In this document: piece by piece, positions 10,901 to 16,719 of the stretch
How the letters are laid out: each line of letters opens with the position of its first letter
How positions within the stretch are numbered: position 1 is the stretch's first letter
DNA from: Pelagophyceae sp. CCMP2097
Taxonomy: Eukaryota > Sar > Pelagophyceae
Reading direction: 5' to 3'
Assembly: GCA_026770575.1 (NCBI GenBank)
Contig: MU657178.1
Span: forward strand, 454,787 to 472,428
Length of the DNA: 17,642 bases
Position numbers and translations under genes: made by a program
The notes under the pieces: model-generated
Database searches by the model: none
The model's input: only the letters and a program-made list of their open reading frames with translations
What the model was told of the DNA's origin: nothing

Positions 10901-13900
10901 ACAAAGATCCTGGACGAGGACGAGGTCCCGTGACAAGGACGCCGTGGCGACGTCCCGTGACAGGGTCCCTGTGACAAGGTCCCTGCGACGACGTCCCCGT
11001 GCCCTTGTGACAAGAACCCCGCGACGACGTCCGTGGCACGATCCCTGACACCATCCCTGTGACGAGGTCCCTGTGAGACAAGGGACCTGTGAGACAAAGT
11101 TGGAAATGGCTCCTGTGCCAAGAACGTAATAATAATAATAAAAATCACAGGGCGGCCCGAGAACCCTCTGACAAGCTCCGTGGCAAGGCCTGTGCGACAA
11201 GGTCCCTCTGACGAGGTCCCCGTGACGAGGTCCCCGTGACAAGGCCCCCGAGACAACCTCCGTGTGAGACAAGGCCCCTATGGAACGGTCCCCGCGACAC
11301 GGCCCCCGTGGCAAGGCCCCTGTGCGCCAAGGTCTAAGTGACAAAGTCCCCGTGGTGACAAAGGTCCCCGTGACGAGGTTCCCGTGACACGGCCCTGTGA
11401 GGTTCTCTGGCAAGGTCCCTGTGACGAGAACCCTCTGACAAGAACCCAGTGGCAACGTGATAAGTTCCCTCTGAAAAGGCCCCTTGACAAGGCCGCGCGA
11501 CAAGGTCCCTCTGACAAGGTCCCTGTGCGACAAGGTCCCCTTCTGAGCGCCGCCCCATATTCGACGAGCGCCGCCGGCGGCACGGCCGCGGGTGGTCAAA
11601 GTTTCAAAGTTTCAATTGTTTCAAAACCGAGTTTTCGAAATTCAAACGCCGCGGCGCGCGACGGCCTGGGTCCTGCTAAAGGCCAACTGTCGGAACAGGA
11701 GCGCCAGCTGGGCGAGGCAGACCAACGTCATGAGGCCGGCGTACGTCGCCGCCGCTGCTTGAGCGGCGGGCCAGTCGACGCGGACGGCCTACAAGTATGG
11801 TTGTGAATTATGGATCTAATTCATGAATTAAATTAAATTTTGACATAGCTCACAATTATGGCATAATTCTGATCTTTTGAATTTATGGATTCTGACAGAA
11901 TCATGAATTCGTGAATCAAGAATCAGGTCCAATTCATTCATGAATTCGACTTTATTTTAAATTCTCGCTTCCCCTCGCATCTTCCCATGGGCATTCCAAC
12001 GACGCGAAGCGGGCATTCCAACGACGCGAAGCGGGCCGCGCGACGGGGCGGGGCGGGTTGCAAGGGGCCGTCCCGGGGCCGTCTTTGCGTCGCAGAGGTA
12101 TTTTCGAGGTATTTTCGAGGCAGAATTCAAGGCCCCGTCGACCGGTCGACGCAGAGAGCTCGCGCAAGCCCAGACGCAAGCTCGCGCGAGCCTCCATGGC
12201 CCCAACTGCCCGTCCAGGGCCCTGCCGAGTCCGCCTTCGGGGCCGTCGAGGCTCCGGCCGGCGCAGAGGGCCATGCAGGGTCTTTGGGCCCAGTCGGCTC
12301 GTTGACTTTGGCCGAATCGGAGCATCGGACCCGGTTCTTGGCCGCGGTCGACGCGTCGGGGGCCGTGCATTCCCAGAATTGTGCAGGGGCCTTGTTCGGA
12401 CCGCGTAGGGTCGAGCGTCGTGAAATGAGAAAAGGGCCCCCAGACTGGTCTGTACAGAGGCCCCTGTATAGGCACCTGTGCAGGCAGAGGGCCCGTGCAT
12501 GGACCGTCTTCGGACCGCGCGGGGTCCGACGAGGGCTGTAGAAGGCCCAGCCCGGGAAAGAGGCCGCAGATGCCCCCCTGTATATGCAGAGGGCCATTTC
12601 GGCATTGCAGGGCCTTCTCGGATTCGATGACCATAGAGGGCCCAGAAAGGCTCGAGAGAGGCCGCATCGGTTCGGCAGCCGCGTATACGCCAGTCGGCCC
12701 GCGCAACCCCGTCTTGTAGAGGCCCGTCGAGGGTCTCCAACCGACGCAGAGGGGACCGGCCCCGCTTCCGCGTCCTCTCGTCCGTCTCCGCGCGGGTCGA
12801 AGCGCGCAATTCGAAAGGGACGCTGCGCGCGCCTCGGCTTTGAGCTCTAGGGAAAAGCCGCAATCCGGCGACGACAGCGTCCCGATCACGTTCTCCGCAA
12901 AGGGCGATCCGTCGCTCTGCAAGACTGCGTTTTCAGCTCGGAGTTGGATGATGAGCCCGCATTTCGCCTTGACCTTGTGCGGCCCGACTCGGACTCGATC
13001 GCTGGACTTGAATCCGACTTCTTTCCTCGTCGTTTTCAGCTGGACTAAAGAGTCGTCGCCATCAGCGAGTTCGCCGTCGGCGACGATGACGGCGTACTTC
13101 GCGCCGCCGAGGGGAAGCGTCGCGAGGACGGCGGACGTGACCTGTGACGCGCAGTGGTCTTTTTTTATATCGACTCAGGATGCACCTTTTGGGCGCCCCG
13201 ATTTCTGGGCGCCCCGATTTCTGGGCGCCCCGAGAGGCGCCGAGGACGGGCCCGCCTTCTGCGGTCGACGGTCCAAGAGACGGCCCCGAAGACGGCCCCG
13301 ACCGAAGACGGCCCCGGAGACGGCCTCGGAGACGGCCTCGGAGACGGTCCCAGAGACGGTCCCCGCTGCCTCCCAAAGGTTCCCAGACGGAACCGAAAGA
13401 TGCCGGTTTGGGGTCCGGTCCAGACGGGGGTCTCTAGACAGGGGCCGGAGAAAGAGACGCTCCACGGGCCGGGAGACGGCCCCGGAGACGCCGACGACGG
13501 TCACAGAGACGGTCCGGGAGACGGAGCCGGAGACGGTCACGGAGGCGATCCTTCGACGGTTTGCCGACGGGCCCGGAGACTGCTCCGGAGGCGGCCCCGG
13601 AGACGGCCAGGAAACGGTCCCTCTGCGGTCGTCGACGGTCCCGGAAACGGCCCGAGAGACGGTCCCGGAGACGGTCCGAGAGACGGTCCCGAGGACGGTC
13701 CTGGAGACGGTCTCGGAGACGGTCTCGGAGACGGTCTCGGAGACGGTCCCGGAGACGGTCCCGGAGACGGTCCTGGAGACGGTCCCGGAGAAGGTCCCAG
13801 AGACGGCTTGTCGGCAGTTTGTCGTCGGAGCCGGAGACGGGCCGTCGTCGACAGGCCGTTTTCGGTCCGTCGAGGTGCGATTCCTCTCAATTCGAGGCAC

Positions 13901-16606
13901 TGCTTCAGCGCGAGGAGGTGGTGCGCGCGCCCTCGAGGCGCCCTTGTGCGTGTGCCGGGTTTTCCCGACGCGTATCCGACGCGGGCACAGACGTTCTTTT
14001 CCGCAACTTCCCTCGTCGCCGGCGCAAACAACCGCCGCCGCGCCCCGGGCCCGCCGCGGGGCTCGCCGGCGCCGCGGAGCTGCTGGGATGGCTGGTCGCT
14101 GTTTGGGCGTGGGTCGCCCTTTGCACGTGGGTCGCCCTGCCTGCGCTTCCGCCGCGGTTCTCCGTGTTCGGACCGCGTCGCGTTTGGGCGCGGCGGCCGC
14201 GGCCACGTCGAGGAGCGGTTCTTGCGCGGCGGTGGCGCGGAGTCGTCGTCGCCGCGGTTTCTCACGCGGCGGTCGTCTTCGAATGAGTTGTCGCGGATGC
14301 CGTCTTTGTCTCTGTGGCCGTCTTCAAAGCCGTCGTCGACACCCGGCGGCCGCGGCGGCGCGGGCGGTAAGCGCGATTCGGACCGCGCGTCGTCTCGCGA
14401 GTCGTCTTGCGCCGAGGCGTCTCGCCGCAGGGCAATAGTCTTCACGTCGAAGCTACGCGCAACAGTGGGCCGGCACGAACAAGGTCAAAAGAGGCCCCGC
14501 AAGGACAGCCGCCGTCCCCGCGCGTCCACAAAGCGTCTCGAAAGGATTGTTGCCCAGACGCGCACTTGTACGGACACTAAGTTCGCACAGACGCAAAGTT
14601 CGCACAGACGCAAAGTTCGCACGTACCCAAAGTTGGCGCCGAGCGTCGCCGTGTCCGTCCTGTGCAGATACACGCCGACGCACCACGCCTCCGTCTGCAG
14701 GCGCGAGAAGCGAAAGGCACCTTTGCTGGACTCTTTGCCGTCTCTGAAGAAGGATTTTCGGAAGACGTCAGTGTAAGGTCTTTTCCCCCCCCCGCTCAGT
14801 TGGACATACGCCCGCAAAACAGAAACCCCAACCAGCCCATCAGCCGCGAGCATGTCCAGCTGCACCACCTGCGGGCGACGGCGCGGTGCCGGCTGGCGGA
14901 ACGCGTCTTTCACGGCTGGCGGAACACGTCTTTCAGAGTCAACGCGTCTTCCCCGCGTCCAAGGATCTGTGGTCCACTACGCATCCAGACCCGCTCACCG
15001 CGTCGCCGCCGTGGTCCTTCGGCGAGCCCGTGGCGTTGCGCAGCCTACGCATCGGGGGTGGCGAAGACAGGTTTCCTTCCGTGATGCCGATCCTTCCGTG
15101 ATGCACTCCTTTTTGCTTGAAGAATCCATTTTTTGAATCTGTGCTTGTTACTCAGCCCGTGGGCATCGAACGGAGCATGCCCTCGACGACACTCTGAAAA
15201 ACGGGACCGCCGTCGCAAGCCCTCTCGCCTTTGCACACGAACGCCCCCCCCCGTGCATCTCTTGCGAGCGCCACAGGGCACTTTTTAAAGGTCCCAGTGA
15301 CGAGGTCCCTCTGGCAAAGGCCCCTCTGGCAAGAGTTCCAGAGGGCCCCGTCCCTCTGACGGGGCCCCTCAGGCAAGAGTTACAGTCGAGGTCCCCGTGC
15401 CAAGGGCCTGTGACGGAGACCCTGTGACACAGGGCCCTTTTGACCAGGTCCCTGTGACACGGTCGCCATGACAAGGTCCCTAAGACAAGGTCCCTGGGGC
15501 AAAGTCCGCGAGGCACGTTTCCCGTAACGTGGTCCCCATCACAAGATCCCTTTGACGATAAAACTTTGACAAGGGCCCCATGACATGGTGGTCCTTGGGA
15601 AGACCCTTTGAAGAGGTCGCTCTCAGGCGAGGTCCCTCTGGGTCTCTCTGGCAAGAGTTCCAGAGTCTCGAGGTCCCCGTGCCGAGGTCCGTGACGGCGT
15701 CCCTGTGACAGGGTCTCTCTGACGAGGGCCCGTGACGAGGGTCCTCTAACAAGGGTCCTCTGAAAGGTCTCAATGACGAGGTCTCTCTGACTCGGCTCAT
15801 CTGGCAAGAGTTCCAGAGGTCCGTCGGCCACTCACCACCGGCCGCGGTAAAGTCCGGAGACGTTCAACGCCGGCACCGCGGAACCCGACGACGAAAGCGC
15901 CTAGGAGCGAAGGCTTTCCGGCCGTCGCGGCGGCTCGGGGACGCCCGTGCGAAAGGGGCCTCCCTTCCGAAAGATGTCGCCCTTTGAAACGGGGCCGCCC
16001 GCGCGACGGGGTCTTCCCACCGGGCCGCTATTGCGGCGAGACGCACGGCTTCGAGTTTGCCGCGCTTGGCAGCCTACGCAAAACGTGGAATCCAACGCGG
16101 GACCAAGTCTTTGCATCGTTCGCGCCCGTCGCGGCCGAGGGCGGGCGCGCAAAAGCCGCGGCCTCCGCGGAGGCTTCGACCGACTCACCAATGAGGCGTC
16201 CCTCCCTTTGAGCCAAACCTCGTACGCCTCATCCTTCGCAACAGCGCGCGGCTCCGCGCGAGGGTCCTTGGCCTACGACCGCGTCGCTGAACGGGAGGAG
16301 TGTCTATAGGCCGCGACGCGTCGGGTCCGTAGGCCGCTATTGCTTCTCGTCTTTGCGTTCGCCGCTCGTACGCCGCTCGTCGTCGGCCCGCTCGTACGCC
16401 GCTCTGCCCGCCGCTCGTCTTGCCGCCCGGTCCGCTTCGGGCGGTCTTTTCCGCCCGGTCCGCGGCGGGAGGTCTTTCCTGGGGGTCTTTCGGGCGCTGG
16501 AGTCTGCGTCGAGGAGGAGCAGCATTGTACACATCAGAATGCCCGTCGTAAAAACCCTTTGGCGTTGCTGCTGCGGCGTCTCCACGGGCGCCTCCTCCGC
16601 GAACAT
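1816..16606 (-). CDS. TUL1: TUL1/FLY-type transmembrane RING E3 ubiquitin ligase, 16 exons
   Basis: Split gene read right to left: exons 16606-16424, 16272-16189, 16073-16008, 15900-15836, 15044-14999, 14868-14627, 14452-14266, 13141-12833, 11788-11663, 9151-8994, 8920-8840, 6032-5891, 4070-3900, 2379-2309, 2237-2138, 1917-1816. They sum to 2133 bases, 710 aa plus stop, with matching phases at all junctions. Layout: hydrophobic signal sequence about 19-33; lumenal domain with NVSGLYRGRW at about 124-133; hydrophobic segments near 405-426, 450-466, 468-488, 527-540, 546-560, 578-596 and 610-627; proline linker 650-654; RING-H2 at C663, C666, C681, H683, H686, C689, C700, C703; stop seven residues later. 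Established for the family: Tul1 (yeast Golgi), Dsc1 (fission yeast) and plant FLY1/FLY2 are endomembrane E3 ligases with this lumenal-7TM-RING order, acting in quality control of membrane proteins or, in plants, pectin-related Golgi function. Inference: same role here. The middle and C-terminal exons are secure; exons 1-3 and 7 rest mainly on phase and splice signals. Confidence 0.88.
1918..2137 (-). other. TUL1-like intron 15
   Basis: 220-base intron that splits the RING coding sequence between its second and third zinc ligands. GT (GTGCGC) to AG. Little satellite sequence. Confidence 0.85.
2138..2237 (-). CDS. TUL1: TUL1-like exon 15: first half of RING finger
   Basis: One base plus 33 codons: YDYKRP, a run of prolines, an acidic linker, then DCVICYQSVAVPTDHA with the first two zinc ligands (C663, C666). 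The acceptor is GGAG|G and the donor is GTGCGC, identical to the exon 14 donor. Confidence 0.9.
2238..2308 (-). other. TUL1-like intron 14 (71 bases)
   Basis: Donor AAG|GTGCGC and acceptor GGAG|G. It is GC-rich and lacks a pyrimidine tract. Its removal restores frame between GPRFFIPK and the RING linker. Confidence 0.85.
2309..2379 (-). CDS. TUL1: TUL1-like exon 14: end of TM7 and GPRFFIPK motif
   Basis: 23 codons plus two bases. VAVLRLQAKWGPRFFIPKCC corresponds to the family's 'vilLqhyfGsRcFvPrqmLP'. Acceptor TTGCAG|G, donor GTGCGC. Read without splicing, the frame appears to break before the RING; a 71-base intron to exon 15 repairs it and yields LPARYDYKRP, as expected ('LPekYnYhR'). Confidence 0.88.
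2480..3560. repeat. GACCGTCTCGAGG-type degenerate array
   Basis: Dozens of imperfect units of about 12-14 bp with core CCGTCTCGAGG / CCGTCTTGAGG on the plus strand. Local duplications occur, for example CTGCCTTGAGACCGTCTCGA twice near 3060-3106. Confidence 0.9.
2873..2924. repeat. 23-bp inverted repeat (hairpin) inside the array
   Basis: Arms 2873-2895 and 2902-2924 are complementary at 22 of 23 positions around a 6-base loop. Arm core: CTCGAGGCCGTCACAAG. Confidence 0.9.
3900..4070 (-). CDS. TUL1: TUL1-like exon 13: TM6 and first half of TM7
   Basis: 57 codons, phase 0. LAYLYGMAATRLVLPLYAL matches the conserved 'yilGMtaTRLaiPLY', and LWFCAFLVLWQ begins TM7. Acceptor GCTAG|G. For the donor I choose CAG|GCGACG, a GC-type site that restores the expected TM7 length; a GT four codons earlier (CTC|GTGCTC) keeps frame but shortens the helix. 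Confidence 0.9.
4117..4262. repeat. Dispersed CCCGAACCC element, copy 1
   Basis: Contains CCCTTCAACCTGTGGGTCGG, GGTCTGGCCGTAGCCCGAAC and ACCAACCCGCGACC in the same order and orientation as the copy at 7486-7705, with moderate divergence. Confidence 0.8.
4500..5090. repeat. GGGGCCGTTTCGAG-type array
   Basis: Irregular repeats of GAGGGGCCGTCTCGAG / GGGGCCGTTTCGAG with spacing of roughly 13-30 bases. Confidence 0.85.
5095..5420. repeat. CTTGCAAGGCCTCTTT-type array
   Basis: About a dozen copies of a TTGCAAGGCCTC core alternating with GCGGCCACTTGC or GGTCACTTGC, a clearly different family from the flanking array. Confidence 0.85.
5666..5862. repeat. Dispersed CCCGAACCC element, copy 2
   Basis: Contains GGGTTTGCGCGACTTGGCCG, CCCGCGGGTCTGGCCGTGGC and AAACCCGAACCCGACCC, then AATCCGACCCGACCCG. 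Same order and orientation as copies 1 and 3. It lies just inside the 5' end of intron 12. Confidence 0.85.
5891..6032 (-). CDS. TUL1: TUL1-like exon 12: TM4, TM5 and SFWVPQI motif
   Basis: One base plus 47 codons. RRELAVLHARFYGGL matches the family's 'RRELs.LysRFYg', and FALFSFWVPQIWQN carries the hallmark SFW[IV]PQI. Acceptor ATTAG|G follows an AT-rich tract; donor AAC|GTATGG is phase 0. This donor restores the usual number of residues between PQI and the next exon's YGM motif. Confidence 0.93.
6034..6082. other. AT-rich tract at the exon 12 acceptor
   Basis: Almost pure A/T (repeats of AATTTTTAAATTTTTCAATT) in an otherwise GC-rich region, directly upstream of exon 12 in the sense of transcription. 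Confidence 0.85.
6184..6250. repeat. Tandem duplication of about 33 bp
   Basis: Two adjacent copies sharing AGTGGGTT and ACTGTGTTCCCGCATA with a few differences. Confidence 0.85.
6450..7430. repeat. GGACCGTCGAGGGG-type array
   Basis: Degenerate repeats of GGACCGTCGAGGGGCCGC. A near-perfect 12-bp tandem run (GACCGTCGTAAG, five units) occurs at about 7148-7210. Confidence 0.9.
7486..7705. repeat. Dispersed CCCGAACCC element, copy 3
   Basis: Contains CCCTTCAACCCGCGGGTCGG, GGTCTGGCTGTGGCCCGAAC, CGGGTTTGGTCGCTCGACAA and AACCCGACCCGACCAG. It aligns over most of its length with copies 1 and 2. Internally it carries complementary GGGTCGGG / CCCGACC motifs. Confidence 0.85.
7790..8790. repeat. CCAAGGGACCGTC-type array
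   Basis: Repeats of GTCCAAGGGACCGTCGAGGGACC and related units, distinct from the array at 6450-7430 in the same intron. Confidence 0.9.
8840..8920 (-). CDS. TUL1: TUL1-like exon 11 (cytosolic loop)
   Basis: One base plus 26 codons plus two bases. It encodes RYIVAVLEAHDPQRF followed by a variable loop, as in the family between TM3 and TM4. Acceptor CGTAG|G, donor GTCAGC. The phase-2 end makes alanine with the G of exon 12 and restores RRELAVL across a 2.8-kb intron. Confidence 0.9.
8921..8993 (-). other. TUL1-like intron 10 (73 bases, AT-rich)
   Basis: Donor AT|GTGAGA, acceptor CGTAG|G. Rich in A/T, containing AATCTCCATT twice. It contrasts with the GC-rich exons at each side. Confidence 0.92.
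8994..9151 (-). CDS. TUL1: TUL1-like exon 10: TM2 and TM3
   Basis: 52 codons plus two bases. RVSPLCVAIQAHLDAVEC is the conserved 'kVSplsigiQ...Da' stretch, followed by two hydrophobic segments and FLKLIIFCVVE. Acceptor AATAG|G lies next to an AT-rich island; donor GTGAGA. It joins exon 11 over a 73-base AT-rich intron to rebuild VVEMRYIVAV, the family's 'feMRYl' motif. Confidence 0.93.
9152..11662 (-). other. TUL1-like intron 9, satellite-filled (2511 bases)
   Basis: Lies between TM1 and TM2 exons. Next to the acceptor is an AT-rich tract (about 9180-9235); the rest is mainly the TGACAAGGTCCC array. A short ATAATAATAAT run lies at about 11126-11142. I see no coding sequence. Confidence 0.9.
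9360..11545. repeat. TGACAAGGTCCC-type array
   Basis: Well over a hundred imperfect units of about 12-13 bp, GTGACAAGGTCCCC / GTGACGAGGTCCCT. Local homogenised patches: GTGTGACACGGGCC four times at about 9566-9605 and CAAGCTTTTCCTGG twice near 10417-10445. Confidence 0.92.
11663..11788 (-). CDS. TUL1: TUL1-like exon 9: first transmembrane helix
   Basis: 42 codons, phase 0, acceptor TTGTAG|G. AVRVDW continues the lumenal domain; the helix TYAGLMTLVCLAQLALLF is TM1; RQLAFSRTQ matches the family's 'RQM..S.TQ' cytosolic loop. I use donor GTCGCG; a GC donor three bases earlier (CAG|GCCGTC) would remove one alanine and cannot be excluded. Confidence 0.88.
11789..12832 (-). other. TUL1-like intron 8 (1044 bases), GC-AG
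   Basis: Next to the acceptor is a 160-base AT-rich tract (about 11800-11960) with repeated AATTCATGAATT-like palindromic words. A 22-bp direct duplication lies at 11989-12032. The remainder is GC-rich, with only loose GGGCCGTC/GGACCG words rather than a regular array. Confidence 0.85.
11989..12032. repeat. 22-bp tandem duplication
   Basis: GGGCATTCCAACGACGCGAA with two further bases occurs twice in perfect tandem. Confidence 0.95.
12833..13141 (-). CDS. TUL1: TUL1-like exon 8 (end of lumenal domain)
   Basis: 103 codons, the longest exon, phase 0 both ends, acceptor CACAG|G. The product alternates beta-like strands and ends GTLSSPDCGFSLELKAE, matching the family's 'G.L.SP.C...l.l.A' element just before the first transmembrane helix. 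No GT lies at a workable position at its 3' end. Joining to exon 9 in frame with the expected spacing needs a GC donor (GAG|GCGCGC). Confidence 0.85.
13189..13232. repeat. Three tandem copies of a palindromic GGGCGCCCC unit
   Basis: TGGGCGCCCCGATTTC units at 15-base spacing; GGGCGCCC is a perfect palindrome. Confidence 0.9.
13250..13860. repeat. GGAGACGGTCCC-type array
   Basis: 12-bp units, most regular at 13620-13810. The core GAGACGGTC is the reverse complement of GACCGTCTC, so this array is inverted relative to that in intron 13. Confidence 0.92.
14266..14452 (-). CDS. TUL1: TUL1-like exon 7 (lumenal, with Asp/Arg/Pro-rich insertion)
   Basis: One base plus 62 codons. It starts FDVKTIALRRD, which continues NFG from exon 6 across a phase-2 intron, then becomes low-complexity (DDSRDDARSESR, PPAPPRPPG, DGFEDGHRDKDG). 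Donor GTGAGA gives phase 0 into exon 8. The acceptor GCGTAG|C is the only one of the 15 not followed by G. The first dozen codons look domain-like; the rest resembles an unstructured insertion and the true donor could be earlier. Confidence 0.6.
14453..14626 (-). other. TUL1-like intron 6 (174 bases)
   Basis: Donor GG|GTACGT, acceptor GCGTAG|C. The donor end lies within a 17-bp tandem repeat (14580-14636). Confidence 0.65.
14580..14636. repeat. 17-bp tandem repeat across the intron 6 donor
   Basis: AGTTCGCACAGACGCAA occurs twice and is followed by a diverged third copy that contains the donor and the last exon 6 codons. Confidence 0.85.
14627..14868 (-). CDS. TUL1: TUL1-like exon 6 (lumenal beta-rich domain)
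   Basis: 80 codons plus two bases, acceptor CCCGCAG|G, donor GTACGT. It begins VVQLDMLAADG and contains GVSVLRAYVQLSG, which parallels the family's 'elv...ItGVhyvqG.vvfhD' strand pair, then GAFRF and WCVGVYLHR, which match the later lumenal strands. A run of nine C on the plus strand (14785-14793) lies inside the exon and encodes GGG; its length must be right for the frame to hold. Confidence 0.8.
14869..14998 (-). other. TUL1-like intron 5 (130 bases)
   Basis: GTGAGC to CCCGCAG|G. Contains an imperfect 22-base tandem duplication (GAAAGACGYGTTCCGCCAGCC sense, written with Y for C/T) near 14893-14936. Confidence 0.75.
14999..15044 (-). CDS. TUL1: TUL1-like exon 5 (46-base microexon)
   Basis: One base completing W plus 15 codons, LRNATGSPKDHGGDA, with an N-glycosylation sequon (NAT) suited to the lumen. 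Acceptor GCGTAG|G, donor GTGAGC. It is the shortest exon and continues the motif of exon 4 across a 791-base intron. Phase 2 in, phase 0 out, matching both neighbours. Confidence 0.7.
15045..15835 (-). other. TUL1-like intron 4 (791 bases), satellite-bearing
   Basis: GTGAGT to GCGTAG|G. Positions 15290-15820 are a GACGAGGTCCCTCTGGCAAG array related to the one in intron 9. Positions 15130-15290 are non-repetitive with short open frames, but none gives a phase-compatible exon with good borders. Confidence 0.75.
15290..15820. repeat. GAGGTCCCTCTGGCAAG-type array
   Basis: Imperfect units of GTGACGAGGTCCC mixed with CTCTGGCAAGAGTTCCAGAG, the latter itself a partial palindrome and present three times (near 15325, 15645 and 15800). 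Confidence 0.88.
15836..15900 (-). CDS. TUL1: TUL1-like exon 4: conserved NxSGxYRGxW motif
   Basis: 21 codons plus two bases (phase 2), acceptor TCCTAG|G, strong donor GTGAGT. It encodes ALNVSGLYRGR, and the split codon TG+G supplies W. The N-[IV]-[ST]-G-x-Y-R-G-x-W pattern is what I remember as the conserved opening of the lumenal domain in plant FLY and related proteins. This exon ties the N-terminal part to the same gene as the transmembrane exons. Confidence 0.8.
15901..16007 (-). other. TUL1-like intron 3 (107 bases)
   Basis: GTCGCG to TCCTAG|G, GC-rich, no satellite. Confidence 0.55.
16008..16073 (-). CDS. TUL1: TUL1-like exon 3 (lumenal helical segment)
   Basis: 22 codons, phase 0, acceptor TGCGTAG|G, donor GTCGCG (the same hexamer as the exon 9 donor). 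It encodes a helix-like segment containing KLEAVRLAAIAARWEDP. The frame remains open downstream to a stop at 15864, so an alternative is a longer exon; a GTGGGA donor a few bases earlier is also possible but breaks phase. The chosen end joins in frame to exon 4. Confidence 0.55.
16074..16188 (-). other. TUL1-like intron 2 (115 bases)
   Basis: GTGAGT to TGCGTAG|G, GC-rich, no satellite. Confidence 0.6.
16189..16272 (-). CDS. TUL1: TUL1-like exon 2 (lumenal helical segment)
   Basis: 28 codons, phase 0 at both ends, bounded by acceptor GTCGTAG|G and a strong donor GTGAGT. The product is charged and helical (contains AYEVWLKGRDASL). I know no conserved motif for it; it sits between the signal sequence and the conserved lumenal motif, where the family is variable. 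An alternative is that exons 2-3 belong to an unrelated coiled-coil gene, but the phases and order fit a continuous reading. Confidence 0.6.
16273..16423 (-). other. TUL1-like intron 1 (151 bases), proposed GC-AG
   Basis: GCAAGA to GTCGTAG|G. Contains GCGTACGAGCGG twice. The 5' border is tentative. Confidence 0.45.
16424..16606 (-). CDS. TUL1: TUL1-like exon 1: start codon and signal sequence
   Basis: ATG at 16606-16604 opens a frame of 61 codons to a proposed donor. Residues 1-20 are polar and contain QQQ; residues 21-33 (TGILMCTMLLLLD) form a hydrophobic core followed by DSSA, which looks like a signal peptide or signal anchor, as expected for a lumenal N-terminus. The rest is basic and proline-rich. 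The frame stays open to a TAG at 16337, so an intron must start before that. I place a GC donor (GCG|GCAAGA) because it keeps phase 0 with exon 2, but GAC|GCAGAC further upstream would also fit. The start is plausible, not proven; an upstream noncoding exon is possible. Confidence 0.55.
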
Positions 16607-16719
16607 GGAGACGCCTGCGCAGAGGCGCAGAGACGCCCGGCCCGATGCGCCGCGCGCGGATCTGGCGCCGGATCTTTCGGCGATATCGTCTCTGGACCGT
16701 GACGGCCAAAATCTAGAAG

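Larger units (their letters stand above)
13142..14265 (-). other. TUL1-like intron 7 (1124 bases)
   Basis: Contains three GGGCGCCCCGATTTCT units near the acceptor, the GGAGACGGTCCC array, and about 400 bases of GC-rich non-repeat sequence next to the donor in which I see no supported exon. Confidence 0.7.

Noticed and set aside
9360..11545. CRISPR-like array
   Set aside because: Units are 12-13 bp, imperfect and adjacent, without constant repeats and unique spacers, and the context is eukaryotic.
9251..11599. Several minus-strand open frames of 200-290 codons rich in SRGPCHGDL
   Set aside because: Repeat translations of the TGACAAGGTCCC array in different frames; unit length near 12-13 bp explains both their openness and frame drift.
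13154..14776. 540-codon plus-strand open frame rich in DGPGDGP
   Set aside because: It is the 12-bp GGAGACGGTCCC array read in a stop-free frame; all frames across the array are open, and it runs antisense over exons 6 and 7.
15984..16211. Plus-strand frame containing FEFAALGSLRKTWNPTRDQVF
   Set aside because: It is antisense to intron 2 and exon 3; the minus strand has paired splice sites, correct phases and a better protein reading.
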